Positions 1 to 5,339 of a stretch of 7,869 nt of DNA are shown here, piece after piece. A program made the position numbers and the translations under genes. Within the stretch, counting starts at the first letter, position 1, and the number at the start of each line of letters is the position of its first letter. Origin of the DNA: Chloroflexota bacterium (GTDB taxonomy: Bacteria; Chloroflexota; Anaerolineae; SpSt-600); NCBI GenBank assembly GCA_011041825.1, contig DRAO01000278.1, positions 1 to 7,869 of the forward strand. The letters run 5' to 3'. The notes below the pieces were generated by a model. The model did no database searches and was not told the DNA's origin. It saw only the letters and a list, made by a program, of their open reading frames with translations.

Positions 1-425
1 GTTTCGGTGGGTTTGGTGTTGGCAACGGTGATGCCCCGCACGAAAACCTCCACATAATTGCCATCCCGCCGGGCTACCCGCAGGCGGATGCTGTAGCTCC
101 CATCCGGCACTTTGGTGGTATCCCACACCCCCAAAACTCCGTCCACCACCGGGGTCTCAACGACCCCGGTGATAGGGAACCATTGGTCGCCGGAGACCGG
201 CTCCGGGGAATAATGGAGTTCGTACTTCCAGAAGTCGGAGATGTTAGCTGTGCCTTGGATCACCACCTGGCCTCGGACTATGGCGTTATCCCGGGGGGAG
301 CTTATGGATGCCCCCGGAACCTGGGGAGGAGGAGCAGCTCTCGCCCGACCCAGGGTTCCCAAGGCTGCCAGAGCTACCAGACAGACCAAAATCAGTCTTC
401 TGCTTAATTGATGCTTCCGAATCAC
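1..425 (-). CDS. Secreted Ig-like/beta-sandwich protein, 5' part only
   Basis: The reading frame runs from a GTG at 425 off the left edge, giving 141 residues. An in-frame TAG lies just upstream of the GTG (before codons for FEDQERAK), and a purine-rich GAGAGG sits 6 bases ahead of it, so this start is well supported. Residues 1-30 form a classic signal peptide: basic n-region (RKHQLSRR), hydrophobic core LILVCLVALAALGTLG and a likely cleavage after ARA. The exported part begins with a P-rich stretch. It is followed by one beta-rich module (about residues 41-135) with SPRDNAIVRGQVVIQGTA, YELHYSPEP, WDTTKVPDGSYSIRLRV and GNYVEVFVRGITVAN. This pattern is common in secreted and wall-associated proteins of Chloroflexota. 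The last visible residues, TKPTET, look like the beginning of a T/P-rich linker. The catalytic or anchoring part, if any, lies outside the window. Function unknown; I infer an extracellular structural or binding role. Confidence 0.85.
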   Translation of the reverse strand, partial: MIRKHQLSRRLILVCLVALAALGTLGRARAAPPPQVPGASISSPRDNAIVRGQVVIQGTANISDFWKYELHYSPEPVSGDQWFPITGVVETPVVDGVLGVWDTTKVPDGSYSIRLRVARRDGNYVEVFVRGITVANTKPTE

Positions 426-446
426 TTTGGCCCTCTCTTGGTCTTC

Positions 447-476
447 AAACTAGGCACCTGACACTTTTTCTGCCAA
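447..476 (-). promoter_or_regulatory. Possible weak sigma-70 promoter of the secreted-protein gene
   Basis: On the minus strand TTGGCA (476-471, 5 of 6 to consensus) is separated by 18 bases from TAGTTT (452-447, 3 of 6). A transcript would begin near 440 and have a leader of about 15 bases before the GTG at 425. The -10 match is poor. If transcription begins further upstream instead, the hairpin array at 515-649 would lie in the leader RNA. Confidence 0.3.
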
Positions 477-514
477 ACAAATCGGCGCTTTTCTCAGAGC
501 ATGAGATTCTGCAC

Positions 515-649
515 CCCAGCACACAAGGTGCTGGGTTCCGAGGCTTTCTGATGCTCCCCCGCCACAAGGGCGGGGGTATCAGGATACCGCCAACCTTGTG
601 TTGGCGGAGCCTCAGCCTCTTTAATCGCCCTGAACCTCGTGTTCAGGGC
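515..649. repeat. Array of four hairpins with a common ACAAG-type pentaloop
   Basis: Four perfect inverted repeats lie in 135 bases: CCCAGCAC/GTGCTGGG (515-522 with 528-535), CCCCCGCC/GGCGGGGG (556-563 with 569-576), CCGCCAAC/GTTGGCGG (587-594 with 600-607) and GCCCTGAAC/GTTCAGGGC (627-635 with 641-649). Stems are 8, 8, 8 and 9 bp and unrelated in sequence. Every loop is 5 bases: ACAAG, ACAAG, CTTGT and CTCGT. The last two are ACAAG and ACGAG on the other strand, so the orientation is ++--, and every loop is closed by a C:G pair. The second hairpin is extended by CTGAT/ATCAG (548-552 with 578-582). GAGGCT (540-545) pairs with AGCCTC (608-613), enclosing hairpins two and three as a three-way junction. 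The loops of these two are perfectly complementary. It could be a structured RNA, a DNA-protein recognition array or relics of a REP-like element; the sequence alone does not decide. Confidence 0.8.
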
Positions 650-671
650 AAAAGTGAAATTCCCGTAAAGT

Positions 672-754
672 GAGGGTGTTGAAAAACTCCGGGGTTAAAC
701 CTGCCCCCGGGAGCTAATCGAACAAAATGAGAATGGCACTTTTTCAACACCCTC
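672..754. mobile_element. 83-bp MITE with 15-bp terminal inverted repeats and 8-bp target duplication
   Basis: GAGGGTGTTGAAAAA at 672-686 is matched by its exact reverse complement at 740-754 (17 of 19 if extended inward). The octamer CGTAAAGT directly abuts both ends, at 664-671 and 755-762, which is what a target-site duplication looks like. The interior has no reading frame; it holds a small hairpin (about 687-713, CCGGGG/CCCCGG core) and an A-rich right half. The element is therefore non-autonomous and would need a transposase supplied in trans. An 8-bp duplication occurs in the IS256 and ISL3 families among others, and the G-rich start followed by an A-run would suit IS256-like ends. That family assignment is inference only. 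The intact duplication and perfect ends suggest a fairly recent insertion. Confidence 0.88.
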
Positions 755-761
755 CGTAAAG

Positions 762-791
762 TTGCAAAACTTCACTGAAAGAAGTTTGCAA
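762..791. repeat. Bulged hairpin beside the MITE
   Basis: TTGCAAAACTTC (762-773) pairs with GAAGTTTGCAA (781-791) around a 7-base loop, with one extra A bulged. No T-run follows on either strand. The MITE's target duplication ends at 762, so the element inserted at the foot of this hairpin. AGTGAA (653-658) and TTCACT (771-776), now on opposite sides of the MITE, are also inverted copies, so a larger palindrome may have been interrupted. Confidence 0.55.
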
Positions 792-811
792 TTAAGGGGG
801 GCACCCCTTAA
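792..811. repeat. Perfect 8-bp hairpin, tetraloop GGCA
   Basis: TTAAGGGG (792-799) and CCCCTTAA (804-811) are exact inverted copies separated by GGCA. It directly follows the bulged hairpin at 762-791, so the two stack end to end. There is no T-run after it on either strand. Function unknown. Confidence 0.6.
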
Positions 812-818
812 ACCCCCG

Positions 819-855
819 GCAGTTGGGGCACGGCGCCGCCGTGCCCAACCGCTGC
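819..855 (-). repeat. Long GC-rich hairpin downstream of the membrane-protein gene
   Basis: The core GCACGG (828-833) pairs with CCGTGC (839-844). It is extended outward by TTGG/CCAA (823-826 with 845-848) past a bulged G, and by GCAG/CTGC (819-822 with 852-855) past a 3-base bulge. It lies about 58 bases after the stop at 913. It could slow or end transcription of that gene or protect the 3' end, but no U-tract follows, so a standard intrinsic terminator is not supported. Confidence 0.5.
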
Positions 856-912
856 GCCCCCATTTTGCGTTCGCTCACAACAATGATACTTGAGAACAGC
901 TTTATAGTCAAC

Positions 913-1866
913 TCAAGATGGGTAACCGCCTGGATTCTGACCCCGGCCCATAAGCTCCAGGTAAGTTAGCGTCCACGTTGAAGAGGTGAAAACCTGATAC
1001 AGGCCATTGATGAAGGCCGAGGGGATGACGAGAAGCACCATCCCCACCAGGCCCCCTGCTATCCAGCTGATCACCCGTAGTTTGAGCAGGTGGAAGAAGG
1101 CCCAGACAGTTCCCCCGCCTCCCACGGCTATAAACAGCAGGATAAAGTTCAGGGGGAGGGAAACCAACCCCCAACCGATGCCGATGCCGAGGAGGAGCAG
1201 CCACATAATCCCGGCGTCCTTGAGGTTGTTCCGGATCACCCGGAACCCTCCAGTGAGGCTTTCGACCAGGCCCTTTTTACCAATCACGCATTCCCTCCAG
1301 GCAAAGGTGGCGAGAAACCTCGCAGCGGCGCTCAACACCATCATCACCAAGACGAAACCCAGGAAGAGCACTCCGCTCACCAGGATGCCCCCTACAAAGG
1401 CTGGCTTCCGCTCAACCAACAGCCCCAGCAGGAAAGGCCCGGCCACCACGGCCAGCCCGCCTATGGCTATTATGCTCAGAGGTATGCCCAGCATCAAATC
1501 CAGGAGGAAAAGCTTAAAAGCCTCCCTCGAAAAACCCTCCTGGAACCCTCCCCTTACGCCGGGGGTTCCCCCGCCTTCGATCTCCTTTACCATTCCAATG
1601 AGGGCAGTGTGGCCTATGTAACTCAGGACGGTTAGAATTAAGGCGATGAAAAGCACGAGACAGCACAATAGCACCGTCACATACCCTAACATCATCGCCT
1701 GGGTTCGGGAAAGGGCTTCGGGCTTCACAAATTCAGTAAAACGAGGGATTCGGGCATTTATGGAGCTTGTTGCCTCCGTGAGGGCCACGAGGAAACCAAA
1801 CACCCACAACGCCTTATGCTTAATGGTTATATCCAGACCCCGCTTAAGTATGGCCGTGTAATCCAT
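913..1866 (-). CDS. Polytopic membrane protein of unknown function (317 aa)
   Basis: The gene starts at ATG 1866, preceded by AGAGGGG about 7 bases upstream, and ends at TGA 913. It opens with YTAILKRGLDITIKHKALWVFGFLVAL, an amphipathic stretch leading into the first membrane segment, as in a group of uncharacterised bacterial membrane proteins resembling DUF4013/DUF975. About six or seven hydrophobic segments follow (near residues 18-32, 60-88, 120-150, 155-190, 218-255 and 265-287). A G/P-rich cytoplasmic-looking loop (EIEGGGTPGVRGGFQEGF, about 96-113) comes between the second and third. The end, YQVFTSSTWTLTYLELMG, is also typical of this group, in which the C-terminus returns to the membrane surface. 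No enzyme motif is visible. It has its own promoter and is separated from the transporter operon by 134 bases, so it is probably a single-gene unit. I assign no function. Confidence 0.88.
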   Translation of the reverse strand: MDYTAILKRGLDITIKHKALWVFGFLVALTEATSSINARIPRFTEFVKPEALSRTQAMMLGYVTVLLCCLVLFIALILTVLSYIGHTALIGMVKEIEGGGTPGVRGGFQEGFSREAFKLFLLDLMLGIPLSIIAIGGLAVVAGPFLLGLLVERKPAFVGGILVSGVLFLGFVLVMMVLSAAARFLATFAWRECVIGKKGLVESLTGGFRVIRNNLKDAGIMWLLLLGIGIGWGLVSLPLNFILLFIAVGGGGTVWAFFHLLKLRVISWIAGGLVGMVLLVIPSAFINGLYQVFTSSTWTLTYLELMGRGQNPGGYPS

Positions 1867-1893
1867 ACGCTTACCCCTCTATCCTGCCGGTGT

Positions 1894-1922
1894 ATTATAA
1901 TCTCTTGCAAAAGTCCATACAA
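1894..1922 (-). promoter_or_regulatory. Sigma-70-like promoter of the membrane-protein gene
   Basis: A perfect TATAAT (1899-1894 on the minus strand) lies 17 bases from TTGTAT (1922-1917), a weak -35 that matches only TTG. Transcription would start near 1887, leaving a leader of about 20 bases that just contains the AGAGGGG ribosome-binding site before ATG 1866. The position is ideal for the gene that follows. Confidence 0.6.
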
Positions 1923-1924
1923 AG

Positions 1925-1939
1925 GGGGAACTATTCCCC
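1925..1939 (-). terminator. Short hairpin at the end of the transporter operon
   Basis: On the minus strand GGGGAA and TTCCCC form a 6-bp stem with a 3-base loop (1939-1925), followed by CTTTG. It could help end transcription coming from the permease gene, whose stop is at 2001. It touches the -35 element of the next promoter, so it might also be an operator. The T-run is too short for a firm call. Confidence 0.3.
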
Positions 1940-1953
1940 AGGTTAATTAAGGT

Positions 1954-1977
1954 GGGGAAGAGGTGGCATCCTTCCCC
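1954..1977. terminator. Hairpin between the permease and membrane-protein genes
   Basis: GGGGAAG (1954-1960) and CTTCCCC (1971-1977) form a perfect 7-bp stem with a 10-base loop, 24 bases past the permease stop. On the plus strand it is followed by AATTTTT, and on the minus strand by ACCTTAATTAACC. The better T-run is on the plus strand, where there is no gene. As a minus-strand terminator it is weak; as a bidirectional stop or mRNA 3'-end stabiliser it is plausible. Confidence 0.4.
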
Positions 1978-2000
1978 AATTTTTAGGAGATTCACAACTC

Positions 2001-3263
2001 CTACAAATAGCGCAGCCAGATGTAGATGGTGCTCAGGAACAGGGATTCAAAGGTTATCAAAGCGCCATAAATGAGAAATTTACGGAAGGTGATGGGATAC
2101 CCTGCCCTCTCAGCAATGGATGCCACCACCACGTTTGCCGCCGAGCCGACAAGGGTGGCATTGCCTCCCAGGCAAGCCCCAAGCGCCAATGACCACCAGA
2201 TAGGCTCCACCCGCATAACCTGCCCTAATTCCTGCACCAGGGGTATCATCGTTGCGGTGTAGGGGATGTTGTCTATGATGCCCGATACCACCCCTGAGAG
2301 CCAGAGGATAGCAAAAGACGTTACGTGCAGGTTGCTATGGGTTACACTTAACATCCAGGAGGCCAGCTTCTTGATTGCCCCCACATATACGAGCGACTCT
2401 ACCAGCACAAACAGGCCGATGAAGAAGAAGATTGTGTTCCACTCTACTTCTTTGAAGATATTGTGGGGTTCTTCCCTGCTTAATAGCAACAACAGGGCAG
2501 CCCCCGTAAGGGCGATGGTGGCTGCCTCCAGGTGCAGGAGCCCCTGGAGGAAGAAGCCGACCAGCACGAGGCACAGTATCAACAATGCCTGTTGGAACAG
2601 CCTTTTATCCCGCACCAGTTCCCGTTCATCCATAGCCAACACATCATTCCACCCTTCCGGGTCTATCTTCAGCTCATCCCGGAAGAGGAAATAGGCGGTG
2701 GCAATGAAGGCGATGAATATGAGCACGGTGATAGGCCCCAGGTTCCACACAAAATCCATAAAATCCAGCCCCGCCGCACTTCCTATCAACAAGTTAGGCG
2801 GGTCGCCGATTAAGGTCGCTGTACCCCCTATGTTGGAGGCCAGAACCTGAGTTATGAGGTAGGGAAAGGGGTTGACCCGCAGGTGGTCGCATATGAACAG
2901 GATGAGAGGCGTCATTATGACGACTACCGTCACATTAGCGAGGACGGTGGAGAGGAGGGCTGTCAGGGTGGAGAAGACCACCAATATGAGGAAGGGCTTG
3001 CCTCGCACCAGCTTAACCGCCTTCACAGCCAGCCATTGAAAGAGCCCTGTGCGCCCCGTTATCTCGGAAATCACCATCATCCCTACCAGGAGGAAGACCA
3101 CGTTCAGGTCAATGGCTTTGAAAGCTTCTTCCTGAGGAGTTATGCCCAGGATTATGATGAACATCCCTCCGACCAGGGCGGCTATGGTGCGGTGAACCCT
3201 TTCGGTGATGATGAGGATGTAGGAAATGGCGAAGATGGCTATAGCTCCCCAGAAGTGCAGCAT
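2001..3263 (-). CDS. ArsB/NhaD-superfamily ion permease (420 aa)
   Basis: An integral inner-membrane transporter with about 10-12 hydrophobic segments, of the CitMHS/ArsB/NhaD type (ion transporter superfamily). The two inverted halves are visible: ANVTVVVIMTPL (109-120) matches DNIPYTATMIPL (331-342), and NIGGTATLIGDPPNLLIGS (144-162) matches LGGNATLVGSAANVVVAS (364-382). These pairs are the re-entrant and unwound helix regions that bind substrate and coupling ion in this superfamily. A hydrophilic loop (about 195-225) joins the halves. Length is usual for the family. The substrate cannot be read from sequence: arsenite, Na+/H+ exchange, and dicarboxylate or other anions all occur. No arsenic-resistance genes lie nearby; the neighbouring CPA2 antiporter argues mildly for cation or pH balance. 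ATG 3263 has GGGAGG 7 bases upstream and lies 12 bases after the PII/CBS stop, so the two genes are surely co-transcribed. Confidence 0.93.
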   Translation of the reverse strand: MLHFWGAIAIFAISYILIITERVHRTIAALVGGMFIIILGITPQEEAFKAIDLNVVFLLVGMMVISEITGRTGLFQWLAVKAVKLVRGKPFLILVVFSTLTALLSTVLANVTVVVIMTPLILFICDHLRVNPFPYLITQVLASNIGGTATLIGDPPNLLIGSAAGLDFMDFVWNLGPITVLIFIAFIATAYFLFRDELKIDPEGWNDVLAMDERELVRDKRLFQQALLILCLVLVGFFLQGLLHLEAATIALTGAALLLLLSREEPHNIFKEVEWNTIFFFIGLFVLVESLVYVGAIKKLASWMLSVTHSNLHVTSFAILWLSGVVSGIIDNIPYTATMIPLVQELGQVMRVEPIWWSLALGACLGGNATLVGSAANVVVASIAERAGYPITFRKFLIYGALITFESLFLSTIYIWLRYL

Positions 3264-3275
3264 CGGCGTTCCTCC

Positions 3276-4133
3276 CTATTCAATCCACATCTGAAGCAAT
3301 CCCATCAGGCTCAGGTAACCGATGACGTGAAGCTCCTCATCTACAATGGGCAAACCATCTACCTTTGCCTCCTTCATCCTCCTGAAAGCCTCCAGCATCG
3401 TCTCATAAGGTTTAACCCACACTGGAGGTGACATATAATCCCTTGCCACTCTGGCCCTTAACCTCCCTGCCAGGGCCTCTACATCTTTCAGTTCCACAGC
3501 CCCCGTCAAGCCTTCCTCGGGAAGCACGTGGAAAAGGACCTCTTCGAAGAGGTTATGGAAGGGGATGAGCCCTACCAGCACGTTTTCCTCATTTACCACA
3601 CAGAGGGTGCGGATTTCCGGCTCCTTGACCACCTTGCGGACTATGACTTCCAGGGGGTCGGTCTCAAGGACAATGGTGGGTTTGAGGCTCAACCTCTCCT
3701 GCACCTCGGATACGAGCTGGCGGAAAGGCTTCTTGCGGATGTGCACAGGCGGCCCTTCAGGGGCCTTGGGCTTGCCCGGAGCAGGCTTCTTCCTCAGGCC
3801 CAGAGCGGTGCTCAGGGGGATGGTGAAGAGGATGCCGGTGTTGGGGGCCGAGAAATCGCCTATCACACGCCCGGCAGCTTGAATTGCCCTCTCTAGGGTT
3901 TCCTCATCCCCGATGACTGAGAAGAGGGTGCGGTTGTGCACCTCTTCAGCGTGAAGCAGGTCACGCAAGGTGGCGGTGAAGGGGATGTCATCACGGCCCA
4001 GGAATCCCTTGGCTCGCTGGAACCCCACGCTGTGGAGGATGGTGATGCCTGGCACTCCAGCCTGTTCCCAGGCCTCCAATAGCTCCCTCAATTTGGTTGT
4101 ATCATCGAGAATTAACACCAAGAGGTACGGCAT
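3276..4133 (-). CDS. PII-like and tandem CBS domain regulatory protein (285 aa)
   Basis: A soluble sensor-type protein. Residues 1-112 look like a PII/GlnB-like ferredoxin-fold domain: MPYLLVLILDD as the first strand, a helix to about 25, GVPGITILHSVG as the second strand, and a closing TGILFTIPLSTALGL like the last PII strand. Residues 113-133 are a K/P-rich linker. Two CBS motifs follow, at about 150-205 (TIVLETDPLEVIVRKVVKEPEIRTLCVVNEENVLVGLIPFHNL) and 232-285 (DYMSPPVWVKPYETMLEAFRRM, VDGLPIVDEELHVIGYLSLMGLLQ). CBS pairs usually bind adenine nucleotides; PII-like domains bind nucleotides and often control a partner membrane transporter. With the permease 12 bases downstream, the natural inference is that this protein gates or tunes it. 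The start ATG 4133 lies inside the end of the glycosyltransferase gene (32-base overlap), with AAGGGGAGAAGG as ribosome-binding site, which suggests translational coupling. Ligand and partner are unproven. Confidence 0.88.
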   Translation of the reverse strand: MPYLLVLILDDTTKLRELLEAWEQAGVPGITILHSVGFQRAKGFLGRDDIPFTATLRDLLHAEEVHNRTLFSVIGDEETLERAIQAAGRVIGDFSAPNTGILFTIPLSTALGLRKKPAPGKPKAPEGPPVHIRKKPFRQLVSEVQERLSLKPTIVLETDPLEVIVRKVVKEPEIRTLCVVNEENVLVGLIPFHNLFEEVLFHVLPEEGLTGAVELKDVEALAGRLRARVARDYMSPPVWVKPYETMLEAFRRMKEAKVDGLPIVDEELHVIGYLSLMGLLQMWIE

Positions 4134-5289
4134 CCTTCTCCCCTTTTTCCTGTTTTTCTCTTTTATTTTGCCTATTATACACTACCTCTACCGCAGCGGC
4201 AACTATGTCCAAGCTTGCCTCGACCTTCACCAATCCTGGAGCCCTCTGCCGGATGTCCTGGATTTCCTGAGGGTGGGAAAGCCACCTCTTGAGCACCCTC
4301 ACGGCTTCCGAAGGGGAAGGCGCAAAAACCCCTACCCCTTGCCTTTCCACGAACTCAACATTACCCTCTTCCTGGCCCGGCACGAAGTCAATGAGCAGGA
4401 TGGGCAGCCCCACCGCCATAGCTTCACAGATGGTGCCGGGGCCGGCTTTGGTGATGATGAAGTCGGAAGCCTGCATAAGCTGGTCCATATTATCCACAAA
4501 TCCATAGACCTTGTGGGGGATATTCCAATTCAGGGATTCCAGCCGGTTTCGGAGGCTTCTGTTCCTCCCGGCTACGGCCAGGAGTTGGATGGGCAAGGTT
4601 GCTTCGTTGATGGCACAGGCGACTTTGAATAGCCGGCCCATCCCCTCCCCGCCTCCCACCAGCAGCCCGGTAGTTATCCCCCCTTGAAGCCCTAATTTCC
4701 TGCGGATGGCTTCCTTGTCCTCCGCAGGCCGGAACCGCCGGCTCAGGGGGAAGCCGAGGAGCCGCACTTTCTGCCGGGGGATGCCCGCTTTGATGGCCTT
4801 GGTCTTTGCTTCCTCCGTGGGCACGATGCATAAATCCACATTGGGGTTAAACCACAGCGTATGCAAAGTCACGAGGTCCGTCACCACCGTCACGAAAGCC
4901 CCGTCCCAGCCAGCTTTCCTGAAAACCCCCACCGGCACGTGATTTGCCAATTGGTGCACGGAGATGACAAGCTCCGGTCTGTAATAATCCAGAAACCTCA
5001 GCAAAGCGCCCTTGGCAAAGGGACTGAAGCATATCTCCACCATCTCCTGCACGAAGGGTTTTTCACCCATCCGCCACAGGGTGGACCAGATGAAGGGGGT
5101 ATAGGCGACCATAGGCCGATAGATGCTCCCTGCTCTGTTAAGGGGGAAAGGGAGTATCTGGGCGAAAATCTCAATGAAGTGGACATCCCATTCTCCGGGG
5201 TAGAGGACTTCAAAGGCTTCCTTCAGGGCAATGGAAGCACTGCGGTGTCCTCCTCCGGTTTCCGCCATCAAGATAAGCGCACAAGGCAT
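4102..5289 (-). CDS. MGDG-synthase-like GT28 glycosyltransferase (395 aa)
   Basis: A membrane-associated GT-B glycosyltransferase of the monogalactosyldiacylglycerol synthase/MurG group (family GT28). Members transfer a sugar from a nucleotide-sugar to diacylglycerol or a related lipid. The N-terminal acceptor domain shows the signature ETGGGHRSAS (10-19), with the glycine-rich loop and conserved His15, and TDLVTLHTLWF (137-147). The C-terminal donor domain begins with GLLVGGGEGMG (208-218) and holds the nucleotide-sugar site ITKAGPGTICEAMAVGLPIL (279-298) and PGQEEGN (304-310). Length is as expected. The last 25 residues (NKREKQEKGEKDAVPLGVNSR) are a charged tail beyond the fold; its codons also carry the downstream ribosome-binding site and a promoter-like signal. 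ATG 5289 has GGGAGG 6 bases ahead. It follows the antiporter stop by 50 bases. The sugar and lipid acceptor cannot be told: galactolipid, glucolipid or processive versions all share these motifs. Confidence 0.92.
   Translation of the reverse strand: MPCALILMAETGGGHRSASIALKEAFEVLYPGEWDVHFIEIFAQILPFPLNRAGSIYRPMVAYTPFIWSTLWRMGEKPFVQEMVEICFSPFAKGALLRFLDYYRPELVISVHQLANHVPVGVFRKAGWDGAFVTVVTDLVTLHTLWFNPNVDLCIVPTEEAKTKAIKAGIPRQKVRLLGFPLSRRFRPAEDKEAIRRKLGLQGGITTGLLVGGGEGMGRLFKVACAINEATLPIQLLAVAGRNRSLRNRLESLNWNIPHKVYGFVDNMDQLMQASDFIITKAGPGTICEAMAVGLPILLIDFVPGQEEGNVEFVERQGVGVFAPSPSEAVRVLKRWLSHPQEIQDIRQRAPGLVKVEASLDIVAAAVEVVYNRQNKREKQEKGEKDAVPLGVNSR
4174..4202 (-). promoter_or_regulatory. Internal promoter for the regulator-permease pair
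   Basis: Within the last codons of the glycosyltransferase gene, the minus strand carries a perfect TATAAT (4179-4174) 17 bases after TTGCCG (4202-4197, 4 of 6). The start would be near 4167, with a purine-rich leader of about 33 bases ending in GGGGAGAAGG before ATG 4133. It could allow the PII/CBS protein and permease to be made without the antiporter and glycosyltransferase. The A/T-rich patch stands out against the GC-rich coding sequence around it. Confidence 0.45.
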
Positions 5290-5339
5290 AGTTGTCCTCC
5301 CACACTTAGCCCGGTCCTTTCCTTGTTGCGAAAACAGAG

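Larger units (their letters stand above)
426..912. other. Structured non-coding region of 487 bases
   Basis: No convincing gene lies here; open frames across it have no coding character. Reading on the plus strand, it holds four pentaloop hairpins (515-649), an 83-bp miniature inverted-repeat element with target duplication (664-762), a bulged hairpin (762-791), a perfect 8-bp hairpin (792-811) and a long GC-rich hairpin (819-855). None is followed by a convincing T-run on either strand, so they do not look like ordinary terminators. It separates the stop of the membrane-protein gene (913) from the start of the secreted-protein gene (425). Confidence 0.8.

Noticed and set aside
449..470. Possible REP-like motif (plus-strand GGCACCTGACACTTTTT)
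   Set aside because: It recalls a short motif seen near REP-type transposases, but only one copy is visible and it forms no good hairpin here.
515..649. CRISPR array or intrinsic terminators as explanation of the four hairpins
   Set aside because: There is no repeated unit with constant spacing and stems differ in sequence, so it is not CRISPR. No T-run follows any hairpin on either strand, so they are not standard terminators.
308..673. 121-codon plus-strand open frame
   Set aside because: It runs through the antisense of the signal-peptide region and the whole hairpin array. The composition is not protein-like.
1007..1635. Long plus-strand open frames opposite the membrane-protein gene
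   Set aside because: They are antisense shadows of a well-supported membrane protein, lack ribosome-binding sites and have low-complexity, non-domain sequence.
2883..3431. 182-codon plus-strand open frame across the permease and PII/CBS genes
   Set aside because: It spans the junction of two clearly coding minus-strand genes, is rich in H, Q, E and Y as antisense frames of membrane genes are, and has no recognisable domain.
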